Assembly: GCA_017467805.1 (NCBI GenBank)
Contig: JAFUKJ010000048.1
Location: 1 to 64,000 of the forward strand
Source: Lachnospiraceae bacterium
GTDB taxonomy: Bacteria; Bacillota; Clostridia; Lachnospirales; Lachnospiraceae
Length of the DNA: 64,000 bases
Direction: 5' to 3'
Positions within the stretch are counted from its first letter, which is position 1, and the number at the start of each line of letters is the position of its first letter. The notes below the pieces were generated by a model that was not told the DNA's origin, did not search any database, and saw nothing but the letters and a program-made list of their open reading frames with translations. Positions 7,598 to 14,054 of the stretch are shown here, piece after piece. The position numbers were made by a program, and so were the translations under genes.

Positions 7598-8497
7598 TTG
7601 GTAACATTATTCTTAATAGCATTAATCGTGCTTTGTTGTTTTTCGGTAACTGTGCGCGTTATCTGCTTTCATCCATTTAAAGCCTGCTATTATGCCGTAG
7701 TGGATTTGTATGACTATATCATACATAAGAAATGGCGTAATGCTGATTACGGTTTCATCATTGGTATTATTGGCTTGTTTGGTAAGGGCAAGACTTTAAC
7801 CGCCGTACATAAGGTTATCAAAGCATACAACAAACATAATGATAAAATGGTGTGGTGTCCGCGTCGTAAGAAGTGGGTAACTCAAAAAGTCCGTATCATT
7901 TCAAACGTAGAATTGCAAGGCGTACCATATGAACGCTTTATTAGCCTTATGCAATTAGTACAGATTGCGGAAAGCATAACCGAATATGATGACGAACACG
8001 ACACATTGACAATCACGCTTGTGCTTGGCGATGAATTCAGCGTTCAGCTAAATTCAAGAGCATTTAAAACAAACATTGACCCACTATTTTTGAATACTAT
8101 CCTAACTTGTAGACACTTCCATATGGGTTTGTATTACACCGCGCAAAGATTCGGTCATGTAGACGCTCTCTTGCGTCAAGTAACGCAGACTGTTGTCAAC
8201 TGTATCAAAGTATGGCGTGTTGAGGTGCAAGAGGACTTTGACGCATGGGAACTTGAAAACGCAACAAGCCCTACTATGATAACACCTAAACGCCGTTACG
8301 GTTGGTTTATCAGCAACAAGGATTACAATTCATATGATACATACGCAACAGTAGGCAATCTTTCCAAGTCATGCAAAGAGGGAGATATGCTGACGCAAGA
8401 GGAAATTCTGCAACTGCAAGTCGGCGCAACAACTGATAGCGGTCAGATTATGAACCCGTCTAGGAAATACCGCAGACATAGGAAGAAAATGGCATAG
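7598..8497 (+). CDS. Zot/pI-type assembly ATPase (299 aa)
   Basis: Drives extrusion of the filament through the membrane using ATP. The protein opens with a membrane segment (residues 1-17), has a Walker A motif GLFGKGKT at 59-66 and a Walker B motif LVLGDE at 141-146, followed by the Zot-family stretch LNTILTCRHFHMGLYYTAQRFGHVD. The C-terminus is strongly basic (RKYRRHRKKMA). The membrane segment is N-terminal rather than behind the ATPase domain as in M13 pI. The start is TTG after AGGGGG. Together with the Rep this is the best evidence that the element is an inovirus. Confidence 0.88.
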   Translation: MVTLFLIALIVLCCFSVTVRVICFHPFKACYYAVVDLYDYIIHKKWRNADYGFIIGIIGLFGKGKTLTAVHKVIKAYNKHNDKMVWCPRRKKWVTQKVRIISNVELQGVPYERFISLMQLVQIAESITEYDDEHDTLTITLVLGDEFSVQLNSRAFKTNIDPLFLNTILTCRHFHMGLYYTAQRFGHVDALLRQVTQTVVNCIKVWRVEVQEDFDAWELENATSPTMITPKRRYGWFISNKDYNSYDTYATVGNLSKSCKEGDMLTQEEILQLQVGATTDSGQIMNPSRKYRRHRKKMA

Positions 8498-8548
8498 CAT
8501 ATAGCAGGCGGCGCGACAAGCCTTTAGGCGCGCGCCCCTGCTATATGC
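8497..8548. other. Long hairpin directly after the Zot gene
   Basis: Perfect 12-bp arms GCATATAGCAGG (8497-8508) and CCTGCTATATGC (8537-8548), one mismatch, then an inner GGCGCG/CGCGCC stem and a 15-base loop. No T-run follows, so a simple terminator is unlikely. A long imperfect hairpin is the form of filamentous phage packaging signals. Confidence 0.7.
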
Positions 8549-8564
8549 GGAAAGGGAAAGAGAA

Positions 8565-8828
8565 ATGAAAAAAGCTAGATTACATTTTACACCTTTAGAA
8601 ATGGAATATATCAAGAAATACAAAGAAACAGATGATACTACCCGTCAAAAACTTAGAGAGCAAGGGGTAGATATTGCTATTTATGATGAGCTTGTACAGT
8701 TGCGCTATGACACTATATGGCTGAGAGGTCAAAGAGACCACCTACAACAACGTTGTCAAGAGCTAGAACAGTCCTTGTATGAGTTCCAAAGCGAAATACC
8801 ATTTGCAGATGTACCCGCTCCTACTTGA
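8565..8828 (+). CDS. Phage protein with coiled-coil character (87 aa)
   Basis: ATG 8565 follows GGAAAGGGAAAGAG. The protein is soluble and helical, with a charged middle and heptad-like leucines and glutamines (LRGQRDHLQQRCQELEQSLYEF), then a short acidic proline-containing end. It lies between the Zot-end hairpin and the Rep gene, so it probably belongs to the replication unit. A regulator or a Rep accessory protein would fit; I do not recognise the family. Confidence 0.68.
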   Translation: MKKARLHFTPLEMEYIKKYKETDDTTRQKLREQGVDIAIYDELVQLRYDTIWLRGQRDHLQQRCQELEQSLYEFQSEIPFADVPAPT

Positions 8829-8885
8829 CAGTAGTAATAAGTTATACTCACGTTAGTGAAAAACTTATATCAAGGGGAGTACATC

Positions 8886-9653
8886 ATGTTATACGACACA
8901 AGGGTCAAGGGTTACGCTAAAGGCGTACAAGTAACAATGTATTCCAAAACATTTGAAAAATCAGAAACGCAGGAAGAAAAGAAAATAAATGAAAAATTTA
9001 CTAAGGCTTTTCAAAATGAAAATCGGACGGAAGAAAGCGCAAAGGACTGTATGCGCATTTCCATTAATCAAACTAAAAATAGAATATATGATATAGCAAG
9101 GTCGAATGACTGGAGTTGGTTTTTCACGCTTACATTTGACCGTAAAAAGGTAGATAGTTCCGATTATGACGAAGTGGTAAAGAAATTTACAAAGTGTTTA
9201 AATAATTTACGCGAAAGGGTATGTCCCGATGTGAAATATCTATTCGTACCCGAATTACACGCAGACGGCAAACACTACCACTTCCATGGCATAGCAAGTG
9301 ATTGTGATGAATTGCAATTTTCTTTTAGTGGTAAATTCGATAAAAAAAGCGGACTGCCAATATACAACGTGCGTAACTGGGCGTGGGGATATTCTACCGC
9401 TACACAAGTACAAGATACACAAAGAGTATCAAGCTATATCACGAAATATATAACAAAAGAATGTGTTGGAATACTGAAAAACAAAAAGCGTTACTATGCA
9501 AGTCAAAATGTGCTACGTCCTGCTATCAATTACACGCTTTGTACACAAGATGAATTTCTAGAACAATTCGCAAGTGAAATTTCACACTGTAAAACGATAA
9601 CAGTACCGCAAGCACATTTGCAAGTAACATATTATGAGTTAGATAATATCTAA
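8886..9653 (+). CDS. Rolling-circle replication initiator, HUH family (255 aa)
   Basis: Nicks the double-stranded replicative form to start rolling-circle synthesis of phage ssDNA. It shows the three expected motifs: FFTLTF at 79-84, the metal-binding HFH (132-134) within LHADGKHYHFHGI, and SSYITKYITK with candidate catalytic tyrosines at 184 and 188. ATG 8886 is preferred because AAGGGGAG lies six bases upstream; an in-frame GTG 30 bases earlier lacks such a site. Palindrome copy 5 follows the stop at once. The size and motif spacing fit phage and plasmid Reps of Gram-positive hosts. Confidence 0.88.
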   Translation: MLYDTRVKGYAKGVQVTMYSKTFEKSETQEEKKINEKFTKAFQNENRTEESAKDCMRISINQTKNRIYDIARSNDWSWFFTLTFDRKKVDSSDYDEVVKKFTKCLNNLRERVCPDVKYLFVPELHADGKHYHFHGIASDCDELQFSFSGKFDKKSGLPIYNVRNWAWGYSTATQVQDTQRVSSYITKYITKECVGILKNKKRYYASQNVLRPAINYTLCTQDEFLEQFASEISHCKTITVPQAHLQVTYYELDNI

Positions 9654-9656
9654 CAT

Positions 9657-9674
9657 TTTCCGTTTAAACGGAAA
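9657..9674. repeat. Palindrome copy 5, after Rep
   Basis: Same palindrome, extended to 20 bp (9656-9675), three bases after the Rep stop and directly before the purine-rich ribosome site of the next small gene. The arrangement copies that at palindrome 1. Confidence 0.95.
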
Positions 9675-9703
9675 AATACGGAAAGAGAAAGGAAAGAGGA
9701 AAA

Positions 9704-9847
9704 ATGCCAAGTGATATTTGGATTTTAATTTTAATATTATTTTTAAATTTTTTAGTTTTTTATTTCGCAGAATATGTTTACCCAAAAATAAAAGATAAGA
9801 AAGAGCATAAAGAATTTTATAAAGACCGTTACATACAAATTAGATAA
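9704..9847 (+). CDS. Small phage membrane protein (47 aa)
   Basis: ATG 9704 follows a clear AAGGAAAGAGG site. The product has an N-terminal membrane segment (IWILILILFLNFLVFYFAEYV) and a basic, charged tail (KIKDKKEHKEFYKDRYIQIR). This single-span plus basic-tail plan is typical of filamentous phage minor coat proteins, which place a basic end against the DNA. It begins a run of four tiny genes between Rep and the structured region. Confidence 0.6.
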   Translation: MPSDIWILILILFLNFLVFYFAEYVYPKIKDKKEHKEFYKDRYIQIR

Positions 9848-9865
9848 AGGAAAGGGAAGAGAGAA

Positions 9866-10003
9866 ATGTTGATTTTAGAAACTTACGAATTTTATCGTTT
9901 TGATTTATTTTTTGATTTAATGGCGTTGCTATATCTTATAGCTATTATTGTGTTTTTTGGTGTTGAAATTTACAGAATGAGCGGGGGATGTGTTAAATTA
10001 TGA
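9866..10003 (+). CDS. Small phage membrane protein (45 aa)
   Basis: ATG 9866 follows AAAGGAAAGGGAAGAG. The product has a polar aromatic N-terminus and one membrane segment (LMALLYLIAIIVFFGVEIY), ending RMSGGCVKL. Its last codons hold the GGGGG ribosome site for the following frame, whose ATG overlaps its stop. The function is unknown; coat, assembly or inhibitor roles are all possible. Confidence 0.55.
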   Translation: MLILETYEFYRFDLFFDLMALLYLIAIIVFFGVEIYRMSGGCVKL

Positions 10004-10170
10004 TGAATATAATATTGGCAGTAATTGGATTGTATATGATGTTTATAGCCGTCATAGGCGAACCGCAGTATACTGCAACTATCTTTGTTGTAAAAATACC
10101 ATTGTTTATAATGGGTTTATTTTGTCTTATATATGCTTTAATTTTAGGGGGTGTGATTGCATTATGCTAG
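10000..10170 (+). CDS. Small phage membrane protein with two spans (56 aa)
   Basis: The ATG at 10000 (or the next codon, 10003) overlaps the previous stop. Two hydrophobic stretches (ILAVIGLYMMFIAVIG and PLFIMGLFCLIYALILGGVIAL) are separated by a short loop. The ribosome site GGGGG is 12 bases upstream, somewhat far. Its end overlaps the start of the Cys-rich gene by seven bases. It could be a pore or assembly component; no family is recognised. Confidence 0.52.
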   Translation: MMNIILAVIGLYMMFIAVIGEPQYTATIFVVKIPLFIMGLFCLIYALILGGVIALC

Positions 10171-10400
10171 GAAGAATTAAATTGTTTTTTAATAAAAACA
10201 GACAATGCAAGGCTAACTGTTTAATTTGTAAATATTATGAAACTTGTGTGACCGATTTTGAGATTGCAGAAACAAGCTATATGTTGTGTACAAATAATAA
10301 AGCGTATTACATATGTAAACGTTGTGACAGATTGGTAGATGCTCAACGATATAATTTTAGTAATCACTTATGTTCCATATGTGATAGAGGTATATTTTAA
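10164..10400 (+). CDS. Cys-rich zinc-ribbon-like phage protein (78 aa)
   Basis: The ATG at 10164 overlaps the preceding stop and follows AGGGGGT. The protein carries CKANCLICKYYETC and then CKRC and CSIC pairs 17 residues apart, a C-x2-C/C-x2-C pattern typical of zinc binding. The frame is open upstream to 9990, but that part overlaps two better-supported membrane-protein genes in another frame, so the shorter start is chosen. It may bind nucleic acid or protein as a phage regulator; this is inference from the cysteines. Confidence 0.6.
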   Translation: MLGRIKLFFNKNRQCKANCLICKYYETCVTDFEIAETSYMLCTNNKAYYICKRCDRLVDAQRYNFSNHLCSICDRGIF

Positions 10401-10653
10401 AATAAAGATTTGGCTAAGGAGTTAAAGTAGTGAGTAGTCGACGAATTAAAGCGCGTTTTTTCGAGAGGTGCTCGAAAAATAGACGGCATAGCGCAAAGGA
10501 ACGCCAGTAAAATTGATTTTGAGCGTTAAGAAATAATTAGGTGTTCCTAATTATTTTAGTGAAAAATTGATTTTACCAGTGGTTGCGATATGCCGACGTA
10601 AGCGCAACTAAACTGAAATTTAAAAGGGAGCATAAACAAATTAATAAGCGATA
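10401..10653 (+). other. Main structured non-coding region of the phage
   Basis: About 250 bases with no credible ORF. It contains the hairpin TTTTTCGAG/CTCGAAAAA (10457-10479) and the 116-base cruciform listed separately. In filamentous phages the main intergenic region carries both strand origins and the packaging signal, so this and the region before the coat gene are the chief candidates. Confidence 0.65.
10482..10597. other. 116-base cruciform (candidate origin or packaging signal)
   Basis: Three nested stems share one axis. The outer arms are 10482-10496 and 10583-10597 (13 of 15 pair). The middle arms are 10504-10520 and 10563-10582, each holding AAAATTGATTTT, with a small bulge. The apex is a perfect 11-bp stem AAATAATTAGG/CCTAATTATTT with loop TGTT (10531-10556). 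An element this long is unlikely by chance even in AT-rich DNA. Confidence 0.75.
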
Positions 10654-10685
10654 AGGGTATAGATATATAAGCTATGCCCTTTTTA
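10654..10685 (+). terminator. Rho-independent terminator before the transposase
   Basis: Arms GGGTATAG (10655-10662) and CTATGCCC (10672-10679) with one G-U pair are followed by TTTTT. It separates the structured region from the transposase gene. Confidence 0.7.
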
Positions 10686-10759
10686 TTGCATATGGACGAA
10701 AGCAAACAAAGCGCTAGAAGCGATAAAGCAATATAATCTATAACAAAATATCAAGCTAT

Positions 10760-10799
10760 CTCGTTTTGCGCAGTTTGCCCTGCAAACAAGCAAAACGAG
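10760..10799. other. Nested hairpin upstream of the transposase
   Basis: A perfect 10-bp stem CTCGTTTTGC/GCAAAACGAG encloses a second perfect 6-bp stem GTTTGC/GCAAAC with loop CCT. It ends 11 bases before the transposase ribosome site. It may be an attenuator, a transposase-binding site or a single-strand origin. Confidence 0.65.
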
Positions 10800-10822
10800 C
10801 GAACACAAAAGAGGTCAAAAAA

Positions 10823-11845
10823 TTGAGTGAATACATAACAGAAAATCAGCGGTATATTATAGAGACAATGTTAAAAGATGGCAAAGAACCAAAAGAGATA
10901 GCGAAGCGAATCGGGAAACATTACACAACAGTTTACAGAGAAATAAAACGCGGTACTGTCCTATTACGCAACGGCACAACATGGGAAGATATACCCACCT
11001 ATTGCGCAGATGTGGCGCAACGTAAGCAGGAAACTGCAAGCCATAATAAAGGACTTCCTTTAAAAATAGGTTCAGATATCCAAACAGTGCGTTTCATGGA
11101 ACATTTAATAAAAGACTTGCGCTATTCTGCCTATGCGGTCAATATCGCTTTAAAAACTACTGGCAAGCCTACATTGTGCGTACAAACAATATATAACTAC
11201 ATAAATACTGGTGTATTCCTTAACGTAGATAGAAACGACTTAATATATAATAAGACAAACAAGAAGAAAGAAGAAACCACAACGCGCAGACCGTCATTGC
11301 ATAACCTTGGTGCGCGCTCTATCGAGGACAGACCAAAAGAAGTAAATAAACGGCGTGTATTTGGTCACTGGGAAATGGACACTGTACAAGGCATGAAAGG
11401 CACAACGCCCTGCTTGCTCGTGCTTACAGAACGCCTAACCCGTATTGAGATAATACGCCTACTCCCTAACAAGTGCGCCGATAGCGTATTGAAAGAAATC
11501 AACAGAATAGAGCGTGAACTAGGCGTAAAGCGTTTTAGACAGATATTTAAAACGATTACTTGTGATAACGGCGTAGAGTTTCTAAAACATAGAGAAATAG
11601 AAACAAGTTACAAATCAAAAATGCGTAGAACGTGGCTATATTTCTGTCATGCGTTCGCGTCCTCGGAACGTGGTAGTAATGAAAACGCAAATAAACTGAT
11701 ACGAAAGTATGTGCCAAAAGGTGCGGATATTGGCAACTACACGCGCGAAGAGATAAAGCAGATTGAAAATCTCATTAACAACTACCCTAGAAAGCTATTC
11801 AACGGTTTGTCGTCCACTGAATACGCCCACTCTATCGGGTTTTGA
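10823..11845 (+). CDS. IS30-family transposase, probable phage integrase (340 aa)
   Basis: Starts at TTG 10823 with GAGGT seven bases upstream, giving MSEYITENQRYIIE. An upstream in-frame TTG at 10766 lies within the nested hairpin and lacks a ribosome site. The N-terminal helix-turn-helix (EPKEIAKRIGKHYTTVYREIKRG) and the DDE triad are clear: D186 in HWEMDTVQG, D248 in TCDNGVEF, E287 in GSNENANKLIRKY. The usual IS30 length is 320-380. No flanking IS inverted repeats were seen, so it appears to be a phage gene rather than a separate IS. Spiroplasma filamentous phages also carry IS30-type transposases. Confidence 0.88.
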   Translation: MSEYITENQRYIIETMLKDGKEPKEIAKRIGKHYTTVYREIKRGTVLLRNGTTWEDIPTYCADVAQRKQETASHNKGLPLKIGSDIQTVRFMEHLIKDLRYSAYAVNIALKTTGKPTLCVQTIYNYINTGVFLNVDRNDLIYNKTNKKKEETTTRRPSLHNLGARSIEDRPKEVNKRRVFGHWEMDTVQGMKGTTPCLLVLTERLTRIEIIRLLPNKCADSVLKEINRIERELGVKRFRQIFKTITCDNGVEFLKHREIETSYKSKMRRTWLYFCHAFASSERGSNENANKLIRKYVPKGADIGNYTREEIKQIENLINNYPRKLFNGLSSTEYAHSIGF

Positions 11846-11846
11846 T

Positions 11847-11864
11847 TTTCCGTTTAAACGGAAA
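11847..11864. repeat. Palindrome copy 6, after the transposase
   Basis: Same palindrome, extended to 20 bp (11846-11865), starting at the base after the transposase stop and running into the terminator stem. Copies 1 and 6 lie near the two ends of the element. Confidence 0.95.
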
Positions 11865-11894
11865 AATAGACCGCTATTCTCTAACGGTCTATTT
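11864..11894 (+). terminator. Terminator after the transposase
   Basis: A perfect 10-bp stem AAATAGACCG (11864-11873) and CGGTCTATTT (11885-11894) with an 11-base loop. The T-run is short, so efficiency is uncertain. Confidence 0.6.
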
Positions 11895-11977
11895 ATTGTG
11901 CAATTCTTATAAATTATCAACTATTTCCCTACCATAAAACCACATATTTTAGTGCATTTTGCTACTTTTGAAAAATT

Positions 11978-13354
11978 TTAGCGATTTTTGTTGACTTTTT
12001 CATAAATAAATGCTGTCATATAAATAGGTATATATGTGATTCCTTCTTCATATTTCAAGTCCTTTGTATAGATAATATATCTATCTTCCATTTTTATTTG
12101 ATATTTTTGAACTAGATAATCAAAAGATTTATGTGACCTGTAGTTCGAGGACTTTACTTCTATCGGACATATTTTCTTCTTTTTTACCGTCATAAAATCG
12201 ATTTCATATTTCTTTTCTTTGGTAACCTCTTTTGGCTTATACATATACTCGTGAAAATACAATCCATGACCTGAAGCACGTAACATTTGTGCTACCATAT
12301 TTTCCAATATCATCCCTTGATTAATTCCTAAATCATCAATAATCAATGCTTTATATAAGTCCTCGTCTGATTCGTCTCTATTTCTCATAATCTGTGTCAC
12401 TAACAAGCCTGTATCACCCATATAAAGCTTAAAATTACTTCTATCAGAAAATAATTCTAATGCTACTTCGGGAGCGGTTACATTAATACATTCATTTCCT
12501 ATCATGGATTCTGCTATAAAACTTACCGCATCAACATAATTTTGAAAACGAGCATTCTTATCCACTAGCGAAAACTTAAAATGTGAATTTTTATTTTCCA
12601 ACTGCTCTGGAATGGTTTTATATACAACCGATGCTTTTTCCCTATTCTCATCATCATATTTCGCTAAGTCTTCTTCATACAAATTCAATATATTTCTTTT
12701 AATAAAATCAATTTGTGCAAAGGTCTTACCACTAACAAATGCTTCAACTGCTTGCGGCATCCCCCCTACTGCCATATAAGTACGAAATGTTTTCATAATT
12801 TTTCTATGAATTGCATCACCTAAGGGTTTTCTTTTCTCATAAGCATTTCTAATTGTATCATATGTAATATCATCGCCCATCGCCCATAAATATTCTTCAA
12901 AATCCATGGGATACATTTTGATTCGATATTCTTCGGAAGGGATAAGAATATCCTTTACATTTTTCTTAATCGAAATCAATGAACCTGTTTCAATATAGTC
13001 ATATCTTCCATCTGCAACAAGATATTTGATAGCTTGCCTTGCTAATGGGAATAACTGAACCTCATCAAATATTAATACACATCTTTTCCCCTTTAAACTT
13101 CTACCCTTAAGCAAAAACAGATTGCGAAAAAATGTATCTAGATCATCCATATTTTCTACAAAATTATTCTTAATATCTTTATTTTCTTTTGCAAAATCCA
13201 AAATCATATAATCATCGTACTCTTGCTTTGCAAACTCTTCAACAATCGTACTTTTTCCAATTCGTCTAGCACCTTCCAACAGCACTGCAGAAGATCCTGC
13301 TGATACTTCTTTCCACTCTAGCAGTTTCGTATATACCTTACGCTTGAAAAGCAT
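11978..13354 (-). CDS. AAA-type ATPase with DUF4143-like C-terminus (458 aa)
   Basis: An ATP-binding protein of a widespread bacterial family of unknown role, often thought linked to mobile elements or toxins. Walker A is GARRIGKST near residue 29, Walker B CVLIFDEVQ near 94. The C-terminal part has EIDFM and CPIEVKS, the E-V-K pattern of a PD-(D/E)XK-like fold. M10 of the open frame is chosen as start because GGAAG lies seven bases before it. The last residues (YEKVNKNR) lie beyond the phage direct repeat and seem phage-supplied; the original end was probably -YMTAFI. The ATPase core is intact. Confidence 0.82.
   Translation of the reverse strand: MLFKRKVYTKLLEWKEVSAGSSAVLLEGARRIGKSTIVEEFAKQEYDDYMILDFAKENKDIKNNFVENMDDLDTFFRNLFLLKGRSLKGKRCVLIFDEVQLFPLARQAIKYLVADGRYDYIETGSLISIKKNVKDILIPSEEYRIKMYPMDFEEYLWAMGDDITYDTIRNAYEKRKPLGDAIHRKIMKTFRTYMAVGGMPQAVEAFVSGKTFAQIDFIKRNILNLYEEDLAKYDDENREKASVVYKTIPEQLENKNSHFKFSLVDKNARFQNYVDAVSFIAESMIGNECINVTAPEVALELFSDRSNFKLYMGDTGLLVTQIMRNRDESDEDLYKALIIDDLGINQGMILENMVAQMLRASGHGLYFHEYMYKPKEVTKEKKYEIDFMTVKKKKICPIEVKSSNYRSHKSFDYLVQKYQIKMEDRYIIYTKDLKYEEGITYIPIYMTAFIYEKVNKNR
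12004..12017. repeat. Right 14-bp direct repeat (candidate attR)
   Basis: Identical to 2108-2121 and located within the 3' coding end of the ATPase gene, where it encodes part of MTAFI on the minus strand. Confidence 0.65.
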
Positions 13355-13536
13355 ACCATCACTTCCTTTCTTCCATGTCATTATTATATCACGAATTTCA
13401 CATTTTTATGCAATGGTTTTTCACGAATTTCCAAAATCTTTTTCGCTGTTTTTCACGCTATTTCAAAATCATGTAAAATACCACATTTTTCCTACTGGTT
13501 AAACACCTATTTCACACATTTTTCCATATACTAAAA

Positions 13537-13558
13537 TAGGCTGGATATTTCCAGCCTA
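13537..13558 (-). terminator. Terminator after the DUF2500-like gene
   Basis: Perfect 9-bp stem TAGGCTGGA (13537-13545) and TCCAGCCTA (13550-13558) with a 4-base loop; a short T-rich stretch follows on the minus strand. The ~180 bases between it and the ATPase start hold only AT-rich sequence with a repeated CACGAATTTC. Confidence 0.65.
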
Positions 13559-13594
13559 CTAATCCAACTAAAGATGACATTATTAACTTATGTT

Positions 13595-14020
13595 TTACTC
13601 TTCTAATGAAATAAACTTTCCTCCCTTGCCCCCATAATTTTGAATACCGTCAAAACATATTAGTTCATGCCCCCTGTATATTAAAATACCTTGGTTATTT
13701 TCTTGTACCTTATCATACATTTCCCTCGATACTTCAAATTCTAATTCTCTCTTCACATCCCCCACAATACAAAATAATAGTCTGCAACTATGTCTTATCT
13801 CCATTACTCCAGCTTCGCAATTCCGGGTAGTCTTATACATAGTTTGTGCTGTATTTTGCTCTATATGTTTTGACAGAAGTGTAGCTGGAACCTCTACCTT
13901 CTTTTTTCCTCGATGCTCTTTTACTTCTTTGCCACAAATTACAACGAACACAATACATATAAATGCCACAAATAGTAATGAAATACTATGTTCAAACCAT
14001 GTTACTTCTACTCCTACCAC
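13595..14020 (-). CDS. DUF2500-like membrane protein (141 aa)
   Basis: One N-terminal membrane segment (about residues 12-29: SISLLFVAFICIVFVVICG) is followed by a basic linker and an exported or cytoplasmic beta-rich domain. The stretch VPATLLSKH and later LEFEVSREMYDKVQENNQGILIYRGHELICFD match the plan of DUF2500 proteins, whose function is unknown. The gene lies last in a row of minus-strand genes behind the BlaI/M56 locus, but may be independent of it. Family assignment is from memory of the motif. Confidence 0.65.
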   Translation of the reverse strand: MVGVEVTWFEHSISLLFVAFICIVFVVICGKEVKEHRGKKKVEVPATLLSKHIEQNTAQTMYKTTRNCEAGVMEIRHSCRLLFCIVGDVKRELEFEVSREMYDKVQENNQGILIYRGHELICFDGIQNYGGKGGKFISLEE

Positions 14021-14054
14021 ACACGTTCCTCCTTTACATCTTCATTATTGATGA

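Larger units (their letters stand above)
2108..12017. mobile_element. Integrated filamentous (inovirus-like) phage with IS30-type transposase
   Basis: About 9.9 kb, flanked by the same 14-bp direct repeat at 2108-2121 and 12004-12017. Nearly all genes run on the plus strand, opposite to the host genes on both sides. The gene set is that of a filamentous phage: ssDNA-binding-like protein, short major coat protein with one membrane segment, large pIII-like protein with a C-terminal anchor, several tiny membrane proteins, a Zot/pI ATPase and an HUH rolling-circle Rep. An IS30-type transposase takes the place of an integrase. Six copies of one palindrome and several structured non-coding regions are confined to it. 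If circularised, order is Rep, small genes, structured region, transposase, attachment site, regulatory genes, coat genes, Zot. The boundaries are inferred from the repeat. Confidence 0.88.

Noticed and set aside
9990-10163. Longer N-terminus of the Cys-rich phage protein
   Set aside because: It overlaps the 56-codon membrane-protein frame completely, and the extra residues show no protein-like pattern; the ATG at 10164 has its own AGGGGGT site.
10766-10822. Upstream extension of the transposase (19 extra residues)
   Set aside because: It begins at a TTG inside the nested hairpin without a ribosome site; the TTG at 10823 has GAGGT at proper distance and yields the usual IS30 N-terminus.
10760-11894. 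A free-standing IS30 insertion sequence
   Set aside because: No inverted repeats typical of IS30 were found around the gene, and the phage palindrome and phage terminator flank it, so it appears to belong to the phage.
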